64,000 nucleotides of DNA from Metaphire vulgaris (lineage: Eukaryota; Annelida; Clitellata; Crassiclitellata; Megascolecidae): NCBI GenBank assembly GCA_018105865.1, contig CM030834.1, positions 1,725,173 through 1,789,172 on the forward strand. Direction: 5' to 3'. The position numbers and the translations under genes are program-made. The notes under the pieces were generated by a model. It was not told the DNA's origin. It did not search any database and worked only from the letters and a program-made list of their open reading frames with translations. Below, one piece after another: positions 12,701 to 25,400 of the stretch (position 1 is its first letter; the number at the start of each line of letters is the position of its first letter).

Positions 12701-14961
12701 ACAGAAGTGATAGATATAGGTAAATCATTGATTTTCTGCATCTCTTTTATATTCTGCTGGGTTTTATCATGTCTGTTGGGAATTCTGATCATTAGATTTA
12801 CTGTCTGTTTGCCTTCCTCCAAGTAGGAGAGCTGCCCAGGAGAATTGGGGGGTGGGGTGGGATTGACAATAGGAGTGAGGGTGACCAGCCGGGTGGTCTG
12901 TCTGTGACAGCCCTGCAATCACTGCTGCAGCTCTAGCAGTGGCATCCGGAACAGCTGGACTAACAGCTGCTGTGATCTATTGTTGTGGATAATGTCCAGC
13001 TGATAATCTTCTGGTGATCCTTTTATATACGCTTATGAAGTTATCAAGCGTCCATCATTTTTCATATCTGCATTTATGCTTTCATATCTCGATTTATGCC
13101 TTTTTTGCCCCAGAGTTTTGCCCTGAATCAACCCAATACTAACTTAGGTTTTTTATGTGAGCTTGGATATAAGCTGTCATAGGTAAATTCACTCAGGCTA
13201 GCCGGGGTTTTATTTGAAGGGCAATTCAAAAATTTTTGGGGTTAAAAATCTCAAGTTTCCATAGATTTTGCACTTGACTGCTGTTGTCTGTTGTGGTGGG
13301 GTGGGAGAACATTTAACAGATTTCTGAATTTTACCCTAGTTTTGTCACATGCACTTTTAGGTTCATTAAGTCAATCTACACCTGACTTAGGTTCATGAAG
13401 TCAATCTACCTCTGACTACCCCTTCAAGTGCTTGGCATGTTTGTGCTGTTGGCTACTTGTTCTAGCTGTGGCCTCAGAATCTATGCTTATGTTCTTCAAT
13501 AGTCTTTATTTGATGAATTATAATGGTTTTGATAATTGGGAAAATGAAGTGCTGGTCTCTTATGACACAAATCTTTCTGATCTTTGCTTTTATCTGGATT
13601 TTCTCCATTGGATCATTTTACAAGATTTACAATAATTATTATTCCTGGCCTCAGAAGCAGCTATCAGCATTTATTTGCCTTTGTTTGAGTGAATTTATAT
13701 GTTATTTGATGTATACAGTACTTTCTGTCTGGCCAACATACCGGTAGGTACTTCTGTGAGAACTAAAGACACCTTTTTAGTCTAGGTTATGGTTTGACTG
13801 CGTGTGCAGTGCCCTTGTCGTAGGCCTTAGCCTAGTGCACGGCTCTATAGAAGTTGTTTCAAAATAAATAAATAAATAAGGCACCGACTAGCTATCAATC
13901 GAAAATCTAGTTTGAGATCTTTTATCTTAAGATAAGCAACTGCTCAAGTGAAAGTTTGAAAAGCAGAATTCATTTACTCTCTACCTTTTTAAGGCAAGTT
14001 TTTAAACATTACTGTTTCTTAATATAACATTGTCTTGCCTTTTTGTTCACTTTAATCTGCATTCTGCAGTGGCAATGTACAGAACTGATACATTGTAGAT
14101 AGGACTTGAGATCTTTTGGCCATGTATTTCACTGAAACTGCCTTTTTATGTCACAGATTTTTGATTAAAGTCCCAAAAGGCCAGTGCAGTAAGGAAAGGT
14201 AAAAGCCAAATTCAGCAGAAGAAAATATTAAAGAGGACATGTAGACAGGCGAACAGATATAAAGGCATAAAGAAAAGTAACGCAGCAGAAGTGGAACAGA
14301 AGATAAATGAAGCACTAGAATTGAGAGCTCCATGCATTGCTGTTTTGTCTTAACTGTCTGCTATCAGTGCTATGGAGTGGTTTGTTTGCCTCTGTATGGA
14401 AGTACATATGCTGATAATAATGCACAGGATTTCAGTCTATGGTTGTTATGGTTACAGAAATCAGCAATTGTATACTTCCAGATAAGAACTCTGGGTCAAC
14501 AGAGACTGCCTCTGCATCAGTGCCCATGCTCTGCACAACTAAGCAAGTGATGCATCTCCTTGAATGCATTAATTTAACATCAACCTTTTTTTCTTATTCT
14601 GATTAAAGTCAGTGTATTTTTCGAAATTGCTTCAGCAATTCCACGACAATTTGAATGGAATCAAACTTCTTAGTACTACAGTCTTATTGTGTTACTGCTC
14701 AGTTTTTTAATATCCTGCTCGGCTTCAGTTTCAGTGACTGTCCTTATTTTGCACTCTTGTTATTGTCAACTCTGAACAAGTAGCTGTAACTGAATCTTAA
14801 CTGTAAGTGGCTGTATATTTTTACAGTGCTGTCAGAGATTTTGCAGTTGACATGCACTAACTACATGAAGTTCTTTTGTTGTAAATCAGTAGTGGTGGTA
14901 GTAACATCAAGTAGTGTTGGTGTTTGTGGTACTATTAGTGGTAGTAGTAGTAGTGGTGGTG

Positions 14962-15042
<81 letters not shown>

Positions 15043-18000
15043 ATGGTGGTAATGGTGGTAGTAGTACCAGTAGTAGTAGCAGTAGTGATAGTGCTAATGG
15101 TGGTGGTGGTAGCAGAAGCAGCTGATCATTCCTAGACACTTTAGAAGCTGCACCTTTCTTTTTTCAGGTGAACTGACTACTATGACTTTGAGCAAAATTC
15201 GCATTCAGTTTAAATCAGATTCTCGTGATTTGATAGACTCCAATATATGTAGTAGCTAAATCTTTAAGTGCTGTCATCCTTGGAGGCTTCTTGTAGAAAG
15301 TGCATTCCGATTATTTTATCCACGACAGTCAGAAATGAATTGATTTCAATGGAATCACTATTTAACATTTTTGAGGAAGTAGTTCCGACAATTTCAAAGA
15401 ACAGTTGCATTGCTGCAGCCAATGTACAGGCAACAATGAGACCATCATATAGCAAGTCTTCCATAATGAATGCAGTCCATAAGGGCAGAGCACATGACCA
15501 GAAAATGGTGCCACCTAGGGAATATTTACACAATCACAGAGATTTTAAGGATTCCGGATAATATTTCATCAAAGATTTTCTCATAGAATAACATATTTTT
15601 AATCAATGGATTCTAAAATCTTTTGTCATAAACCCATTAGTAAATCAGCTGAAATTATTGAAAATTTTTTCAGACAATGACACAGAACAATAAATAATTA
15701 TTGATGGGTGAAGGCGAATTGTACTTTGGATTAAAACATGAATAGTTTATACATTCAAAAAAAGATTTTTAAGTATATAGAGTCTATTCAGTGATTCAGG
15801 AATTTTGAGGAAATTGGATTTGATTTCAACTGAACTTTAATTAATTCCAATTGACTGTTTTACAATTTCAAACGATACATGTTAAGTATCAGTATCGACT
15901 ACTAGTGTGAATGCTTTTATAAGTAACATAAATACAATGGGATATTAGATTAGGCATTCATATGTTAGTTTGATTGAAATAAAATGATTATACTGCACAA
16001 AATTATGAAGAACTGAAATTTAATACGTGTGCTGTTTTGGCATTGCGTACTGCAAGTTGTGTTTTTGTAGAATCAAAGATAACAGCCATAGTGGATGAAT
16101 GGAAGTTGGAATAGAGGGATCTATGAGCAACAGTGGTTTTCAACACAGAAGCCACCTAAAATCCAGTTATTATTATAATTTTTGACTTACTGACTTACAA
16201 GCCAATGGTGAAATTTTGTTGATCACTGCAATTCGATTAAGAAGTTAGATCTTATAGTCTTACGCTTAAATTGCAGAAAGAGTGCAATATCTTGGGCATT
16301 TGTGTTTTATAATGTTGACAGCATTCTCAGTGCAAGACAACAAATGACCCTTATGTTGCTTAATGGGGTATCAAGTATTCAATCAAGTGTTAACTGACAC
16401 ACTTGGAAACACACTCAAAAGACTTGTTGAATTGCCTTTTATATTTCAGCAGCTTGTTATTGAATTGTAATTGTCACATGACCATGTAATCAAGTGACTT
16501 TCTTGTTGGACACCAGTGTAGGAATCCGCTTGTAACAGACACATCTAGAGTTCTTTGACTTTAAAATGTCCTGTTTGTCATTTCTTTGTGCTGTAGACCC
16601 AGATATAGAAAGTGTTTGATTGAAATATTTTAGGCATAGATAGATTAAATCTGTCAAGTATTGGTAGTTAAATATATTTTATTGTTTTATGGAAGTTGAT
16701 TCTGTTGCTTTGTTAGATTGTTGTAGACTGCCGTCCCTCCCGCACTGACCTGAGCTGATCTTTCCAGCTTCATCTGGCTCTAATTTAGTTTGAATGTGTG
16801 TTTTGCCTATGCTATAATAGTTATAATAATATTAATAGCAATTATGGTATTTTGAAATAGTTTTCTTTTATAAATGAATATGCTATCAGTGGCACTATTC
16901 TGGGATCATTTTCAGAAGGGGAAAGTATATTGACTACTCCATGAAATGTATCTTATTGCCTCCAGGAACGAAGTCAGAGGACCATAATCTAATGCTATCA
17001 AGTTAGATTGAAGGGTCATTCTTGACCAGTGTGAGGTTAAAGTCCAAAGCACCCCAAAGTATTCCTCTTAGGATGAAGTTGTATTTTCTGTTTTAAACTG
17101 TTATTCATGAGCTTTCTCTCTGAATTATTTATTTGACTGATGAGTTTGCAGTTTTGAGTTGCTTCTTTTGTAATTTTTAAGATGTGGCATACAATGGATT
17201 GGTTTGGGATCTGATCATCTGATAGACTGCATACATTTGGGATCATTGCAATAAATGTCCTGAGTTATTAGAAGTTTTGCATTCAAAAGATGACAGTTAA
17301 TTACTGGTCATGATACATTTGATGTTATTGGTCCTTGTGCATGGGGCAGGACGAATAGGTCCCACAGAATAGGTCCATGACAAATATGTTCGGCCTTGTA
17401 GGTCCCGGGACATTTAGGTCCCGAGTCAAATGAGTACTGGACATTTAGGTCCTGCACCATTGAGGAAGATAGATGAAGATAGATGAATGGTATTTTAATC
17501 ATGATACTATGCATAGTAAGTGACAGATCTTTAAATTCCAATTCACAGTTATTATTTGTTTATGGTAATTATGGACTTTGTAATAAATGTGGCTTTGTTT
17601 TCTCTCTCTACATTAGGGATGGCCTTTCACAGCCTTCTTAAAAACCTGTCATCATGTAAAAATTGAGTCCAAATTTGGCATGGGAAGTGATAGATTTTAC
17701 ACTCAAATGCATAGTTATTACTTGTTTAGCCTATGCTTAGTATCCTTTATTGGACTTGATTATCGTTATATTGCTAATGTTTATGTATGGTTGTTTATAA
17801 GATCAGCAAAGAACAATAATTCATTCTCTCTGCCTCAATGGTGCATCCAGTACCCATTTGACCCAAGACCTAAATGTCCCATGACCTAAATGGCTGGACC
17901 TATTTTTCCGGGACCTATTTGGTGTTACCTATTTGTCACGTATGGCTATTTGTTATACAGTGGATCCCACTTAATCGCATACCGCTTAATTGCATAACCC

Positions 18001-21000
18001 GCATAATCGCATAACAACATAAAAACCCAAACCAGTGTTTTGTGCGTACAATTAATTAATTATCAGACGCCCTGGCTATTCGCATAGCCCAGTTAATTGC
18101 ATAAGCAAGGCTTGCACGGCACATATGCAATTAAGCGGGTTTCACTGTACTACACATATGAGTTTTGTATTGAATTTTTCTGATGCAGTTGTCTGGTGTC
18201 TGGTCTATTCATTAAGTTGATGTCTTTGTTATGTTGCTGAAGTAATCAGTTTATCACTATGTAACATAATGTCAGATTTATGTGGCATCTCTTTTCATTC
18301 TACTCAGAGGCGCTTGATAGAGGATGAACTCTGATTCTGTTTGACTATATACTCTTTAAATATGTGTGCATACTCTTTTATGAATGGCAGTTTGGTGACT
18401 ATGATTGTATTTAAATTGGTTTGTTCGGCAAATATGATTCTAATGATGACAGAATATGTAGTAAAAGATTGTGCGATTTTTTTGTCCATGAATATTTGAA
18501 AGGTATTGGCAGATACATTGATTGTTTCCTTTAAACATCCTTTTCATAGAAAGTCTGGTTTAATAATGAAGTCAGTGTTTGAATTGCCAAGAGGTTGGTG
18601 AATCTAAATCCCCGCTACATGGAAGGATGTACAGAGGATTTCTATACTTGTGAGCAATAAGGTCAATGCACTCTGATTAGCTTCCACTGTGTTCACTTGA
18701 TACATAGCTACAGAAGAAACTCTACCAGCTTTTATGGTCATTTAATCAGTTCCTTAAAGGCCATAATTAAATCTTCTGTTGCTTTGGTTACATTGAAATA
18801 ATGGCCAATTAATTGGGATCTGGAAGGTCTAAAAGAAGTTTGTGGGGGCATCTTAGGTCCTAGACAGACAAGTGAAAAAGAGAAATAGATTCTGTCTTGC
18901 CAGTAATTGAATCGGCACTTGAGGTTGCACTATATTTTTTTAACTTTGCAGTTGCGATAGCTACGGGACTGCAAATCACCATCGGAGGCATGTGTTGGGT
19001 TTAAAGTGTGAAATTGACGACCAGCGCCAAAGATAATAGGTTTTGTGTCGGCCTAATGAATGATGGTAATGTTGGTAAGGCTGCTCAATCATGACTGCTG
19101 CTGCAACTGCTGTTTGAGGCTTTTGACCTTAGATTACACTGGTCAACAAATTTTATGCAAGTTTTTGTTTCCTCTACAAATTTTGGTGAAACTAATAGAT
19201 TTTGACTTGCTGAACACAAATATGTAATTAGAATTTCTGTATCACGTAAGGTTTTTAAGAAATCGACAATTTAGCATTTAGTATTGTAACGTCTTCTGCA
19301 ACATAATCCTACAGAAGGATCTAGGCAATAATGACAAGACATGAGAAAATTAGAAATGTTTTGCTGTAGATTTTCGTTTGTAGTCACTGTCCTGTGCTTC
19401 ACATATCAGTGACCAACAGTAGTCTCCGATGCTGGCAATGTCTTTGTGAAATCTTTCACCATGTTCATCACTGACGGCGCCGAGATTGTCCGGGAAGAAG
19501 TCCAAGTGAGAATGAAGGAAGTGTATCTTCAGTGACATGTTGCATTTCATTGCCTTGTAAGCTTGCAGCAGATTTCCAACTTGTTCAACATAGTTTGGCG
19601 CCTTGTAGTTGCCCAGAAAGTTAGCAACAACACCCCTGAAGGCTGTCCAGGCAACATGCTCGGCACCCTGCAGAAGGCCCTCAAAGTGACTGTCCTTGAG
19701 CATCTCTCGAATCTGTGGGCCAACAAAAACGCCTTCTTTTATTTTAGCATCACTGGTGCGTGGAAACCTCTGTCGTAAGTATGTAAAGGCTTCACTTTCT
19801 TTGTTCATTGCTTTGACAAAGTTTTTCATTAACCCAAGTTTGATGTGCAAAGGTGGGAGATAAATGTTCTTCGGATCAACGAGAGGATCATGTTTAACGT
19901 TCTTCTGTCCTGGAACCAAGTCCATGCGAGGTGGCCAGACCTTTCTCACATAATGTGAATCTCTAGCTCGGCTGTCCCACTCGCAAAGAAAGCAGCAGTA
20001 CTTGGTGTAGCCTAGCTGCAGACCGAGTAGAATTGCAACAACTTTCAGATCTCCACATACTGTATATTCCAGTTGTATCTCGAGTATTCTATGTGTTTCA
20101 ATAGCAGCTGCATGTTCTCATATGTTTCCTTCATGTAAGCAGCATGTCCAATGGGTACTGAAGGATATGAATTGCCATTGTGCAGCAAAACAGCCTTTAA
20201 ACTTAACAGCGAAGAGTCAACAAAAAATCGCCATTCGGATGGATTGTGATTACAGCCGAAAGCAGAAAGCAATCCATCAATGTCAATGCAAAAAGTAAGA
20301 CTGTCGATTTTTTTCGAAGAATCGAGTCAAGTCTTCAACGCAGTTTACGAAATACTGAAATTTTTGTACCTGGAGAGAGCAGATTCCATCTTTGCAACCT
20401 AGATCCAAGCAATTCTGCTTGATTTTTTGACAAATCTAAGTCTCTGACCAGATCATTGAGAAACTGAGAAATCAAATGAGGATTGCTGGATGTCGATGGC
20501 TCAAACTCTGGGTCTTCCGTAGCTGAATCATCAACTATCTGCAGCATTTCATCTGTCTCTGCATGCTCGTCCTCGTCCTCCAGTGTCCAAAACTCGGGGG
20601 GGGGTTTGGAACAGGAAGACTCTCGTCGTGTGGAACTGGTCTAATTGCCGAGGAAAGGTTAGGATACTCAATAGACTTCCTATTCTTTGAAGAAAATCCT
20701 GTAACATTCGTCATGCAGAAATAGCAATCCGTTACATGATTATTCTGCTCCCTCCATATCATTGGTATGGCGAATGGCATGGATGGACGCTTACCTGCAA
20801 GCCAAGCTCGCAGACTGATAGCACAAGATGAACAACATATATGAGGTGCCCATGCTTTGTCCTGGTCGCCAATTTTGCATCCAAAATATAACCCATATCA
20901 TTTCTTTATGATTGCTGTCATACTCCGCTTCTGTGATTTCAACGTAAACTCTCCACAGATGTAGCAGAACGTGTCACTGCTATTGCGACATAGACGCGAC

Positions 21001-22412
21001 ATTTCAGAAACTTTAATTAAATTAGTTAATATATTCAATTCACAGCCTTTAACTAAACAGTTATATCTCATCAAATAGAAAGAATGCAGCTGCTTCCTAG
21101 TGCTGCTTGGTATTTATATAGGACTGCGTAACCATAGCAACAATACATGCTAGGCATGTAGTCTTGAAGACAGGTTTGGGCGTGTCTGGGCATGTCTGGA
21201 CATGCCTAATTATACTAATTTTCAAAATCCATGTAGTTAAGTGAGCCAGCAGTGCATATTACATCTGTTATGGCGGTCACATAAGATTCTTGCCTAACCC
21301 GAATACCCATAACTCAGATAACTCTCGAAAACCACGATTTTAAAATTCTTATAATTTTAAAATTTAAAATCAGCTTTTTCTCAAAAAACTTACGTGATAG
21401 GAAAATTTCAAAATTATTCCTGTAATCAGCATGACAAAATCTACCTGGAACACCAGAAATTGCACAGGAAACAAAAACCTTGTTGACCAGTGTTATGTGG
21501 TTTGCATTCAATGGATACATGATACACGCATGGAGTTCATCAGACATACACAAAGTTCGTCAGATGAACATGAAGTTCATCAATCACACACTTGAAGTTC
21601 ATCAGACACACATGAAGTTCATCAGACACACTTGAAGTTCATCGGTCACACACAAAGTTCATCAGACACACATGAAATTCATCAGACCACACTTGAAGTT
21701 CATCAGAAACACTTGAAGTTCATCGGACACACATGAAGTTCACCATTTATTTGTCCCTTTCTTGTGAATTGAAGTTAATTCAGTTATATGCACAAAATGC
21801 ATTCACACACCGGAAGTTTATTCACACACTTGTGAGAATCATTCTGGCAAACAGAAGTTCAATGATTGATTTTTTAATGGCAGTGTGAGGTTGGACTGTT
21901 CCTATCCCAAAATTTCTTACATCTAGTGAGGGTCAGAAGACCAAGAGCTGACATTCTCTACCTAAATATGGTGCCTTCCTTAGGTTAAGACCCTCACCTT
22001 CTTTTCAAATTGAATTTTGTTTTAGACATAACCAACTCATGAAAGTTTTGAGATTGAGAGTCTGGTTGGTATTTGTGATTGATACACAGCTTCAGTGAGT
22101 GAATTTACCATGAGTGTCCACTGTCCATTCACTACTGTTAGACTCAGTGATTTCCAAATACAAAATGCAAAATGTATTCACTACAAAATTGAATGCACTT
22201 ATTATAAAAGAACTATATTTTAATATTATTATAATTTATTATTTTGAAAGTTTATCACATATTGTATATATGGCTGTGAGAATGACTGATTGGAAAAAGA
22301 ATGAAATCAGAATGGAAATATCAATGCATTGAAGTGATCCAGCAAAAATATTAATGCCCATTGCCATTTATGCTTTTGCTGGATCATCAAAGGGTGTTGA
22401 GTATAAATATAC

Positions 22413-22456
<44 letters not shown>

Positions 22457-22459
22457 TGA

Positions 22460-22493
<34 letters not shown>

Positions 22494-25400
22494 GGTGGTG
22501 ATGATGATGATGAACAAGAACAAGAACAAGAATAATGATAAGATTTAGAGTGGTTCAGTAGGGTCTGTCCTGTGTGAAAACCACTACATTTCTTGCATCC
22601 TTTGTTTAGACTTTCAAACACTGCCCCACAGCACTGCAGGCATGTTTTGACTGATGTCTACAGCCCTACACTACTACCATTATGTCCATTGGATTGGTTT
22701 TAAGGACTCCACGCATGTGCAGGTGTGTGCCCTGAAATCAAGTCACGTGACCTTCACATAAGGCATCAGCAGCCAAGGCATCCAATTAGTTGTTTTCAAT
22801 TCTATTCTCTTCTCCCAGAACCCAATCGACCACCTGAGATCTCTTTCATAGATAACAGCCGACAAACGCCTGTAATTTCCATGGCAACATGTATCAGATC
22901 GGTGCTGGAAGGAACTGCTTCGTCGGCCGTGTCTGAGGCAGGTAATCGCCTCTTCCTATGAACGCAGGTATGCGTTCGTATGCGCAGACGCTTCGAACCG
23001 CCTCCACTTAAGCATTGTTGCTGCTGAGGGGTGGGGGGTTATAGTTTCTTCTAATTAGGACAATTACTCCGTTCTTTTTGGAATTTGGTTGTCCACCCTC
23101 GATCAATTGACACATATTTCGGATGTAAATATTTCAGAAATGTTGCGAAATAGTTCAGGTTGTTCACGTAACGGTTTCAATAGGCAATGAGTGTCGGATC
23201 GATGAAGGCGGAAATCAAAATGGATATATGAGCTACGATATGATTCAGCAAGGCATTATACATGTCCATTGTCAGAATGGTTTGCTGAATCGTTAAAGTG
23301 TGTTGATATAAGATGGAGATAACAGACACTCAGGAGATCCCATTGTTCTGATAGCCAGTTACATTGAGTGCACAGTAAATTAAATGAAATAGAAAGTTTT
23401 ATTTACTAAATCTTGGTCTACATTTGATTTTACATTATGGGAAGTTTATGCTTTCATACTTGTTTAAGCGCACAGCCTGTGGACTGCCTTAATCATAAAA
23501 ATGTAATTATGATTTAAGGGTAATTACCGTATATACTCGCATATAAGTCGAGAAATTTATGCATAAAAATTCACTAAAAAATGCAGAGTCGACTTATCTG
23601 CAAGTCAATGCAATTTTTCAAAGAATTTTGGGAAAGAAACGCCATGCATAACGCATTGCAACGTTAGGCTATGCAGCGGAGGTATTCTATTGTCGTCATT
23701 GGCGTTGTTGCTTCCTTCGATGCAAAATGCGTAATGACTGCCATAGATGTCTGTTGACTCTTTCTACGGCCCCATTGGATTGAGGTCGGCCACGATGTTA
23801 CTCAAAAAGTTGCTTCCACGGTCACTTAGAAATGCTTTTGGGGCTCCATAAGACTGATTATATACTTCAATGTTGACCTGGCACAATTATGCATTTAAAA
23901 ACATGTAAATCCTAAATTTTCCAAGTCGACTTATACGCGGGGTCATAGCAAATTTCTTACATTTTGGCCTAAAACTGGGGTCGACTTATCTGTGAGATCG
24001 ACTTATATGCGAGTATATACGGTATGCACAACCAGACAATTTGTTGAAGCAGCTCAATGGGACAATGAAGAGGAATATAGTGAGCAACGATAACAGAATA
24101 ACAAGACTTTATAAGACAGTGGTACGCCCACATTCAGAATATCGCATGTTTTCTTATGGCTTTTACTAGTCCTGTTATCACAGATTCTTCTGTGGTATCT
24201 TTGTTGTTTCTCATCATTTGGTTCAGTAATTCGCAATTGGTATCAGCCATCCTGTAGTCCTCTAGGTTTCTAGTCCACAGAATTCACAGCACTTTTCTGA
24301 TACAATTATTTTCATATGCTTGGATGTGTCTAACTTCTTTCTTTAGGTTCATAAGAGTGCTTTTATCAGATCAGTGGCGTAACTGCACCCGGGCCATTAC
24401 GGGCAATGCCGGGCTTACTTTGCTTATCTGCCCGGGTTAACCCCTTAACTGTGTATTTAACTGTAACTCAATGTAGAATGGATGGATATATCCAGGGTTC
24501 CCGGTAAAGGGGTTAATTAAACAGATTCCGGCTTGAAATTTTTTTTTAAAATTATGCCTTTAATTTTTGGTTTTGCTTCCCTTTGCGCTGCCATGTACGT
24601 CATTGTAATATTATTTTAATAGGCAACTACGGTCTCTTCGAAACGTGTTTCACAGGTATCATCTACAAGTGCAGTAATTACTACAGTTGTTGTATTTGGC
24701 TAGTCCATGTATCTATGTGATATATCGAATTTCAGTTATGGCGGCAATCACCTGTCCATATGGATGATTTAATTCCCCTGCATCTTCCTCCACTGAATTG
24801 GACTCTGAAACTCTATCCAAGGGGGTAATTGAGGCGTAATTGAGGCATAGGCCGAAAACACAAGGAAAACACGCAGACGCTGAAGATTTATGAGTTTGTG
24901 ACTGATAGGCAGTGATTGCAGGAATGCAGGGATAGCAGATAGCTGAAGTAGTCTATCTTTCACCTGTTCTTGCTACGAATGTGTTGAATGTGTTCGGAAG
25001 ACAAGTCTTAGAAGCAGCATGGCAGCTGCTTTTGGATTTGACCTTCTTGACCCGTTTTCCCTGCTAAAATTCCAAGGGATGGGGTCAAAATTCGCCAAAA
25101 ATTGTTTCGTAATTTATGGATGGCCCCTTGGTCAGCTGCCCAGGTTACATTTTGAGTCTGGTTATGCCACTGTATCAGACACAGCTTGGTCATAATACTG
25201 ATCGATTTGCTTTTCCATGTCTTGTCAGCTTGATCATGATTTCTGCAAACAGCCAATCTGCTTTATACATCGTCAGTGTATTCAGCATTTTGATTGTAAT
25301 TATTATTTATTACTTTATGTAAATGGTTATAATACTGTTTTGGGAATAAGCATATAAAAAACTTTAAGTCCTATGTCCCTGTGACCAAGCACTTGTTGGG

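Noticed and set aside
14826..15139. Long poly-Ser/Gly, poly-Val and poly-Leu frames
   Set aside because: Imperfect (AGT/GGT)n tract open in three frames and on both strands; nothing supports coding.
21533..21740. Regularly spaced repeats resembling a CRISPR array
   Set aside because: Contiguous imperfect tandem units without unique spacers, in a eukaryotic intron.
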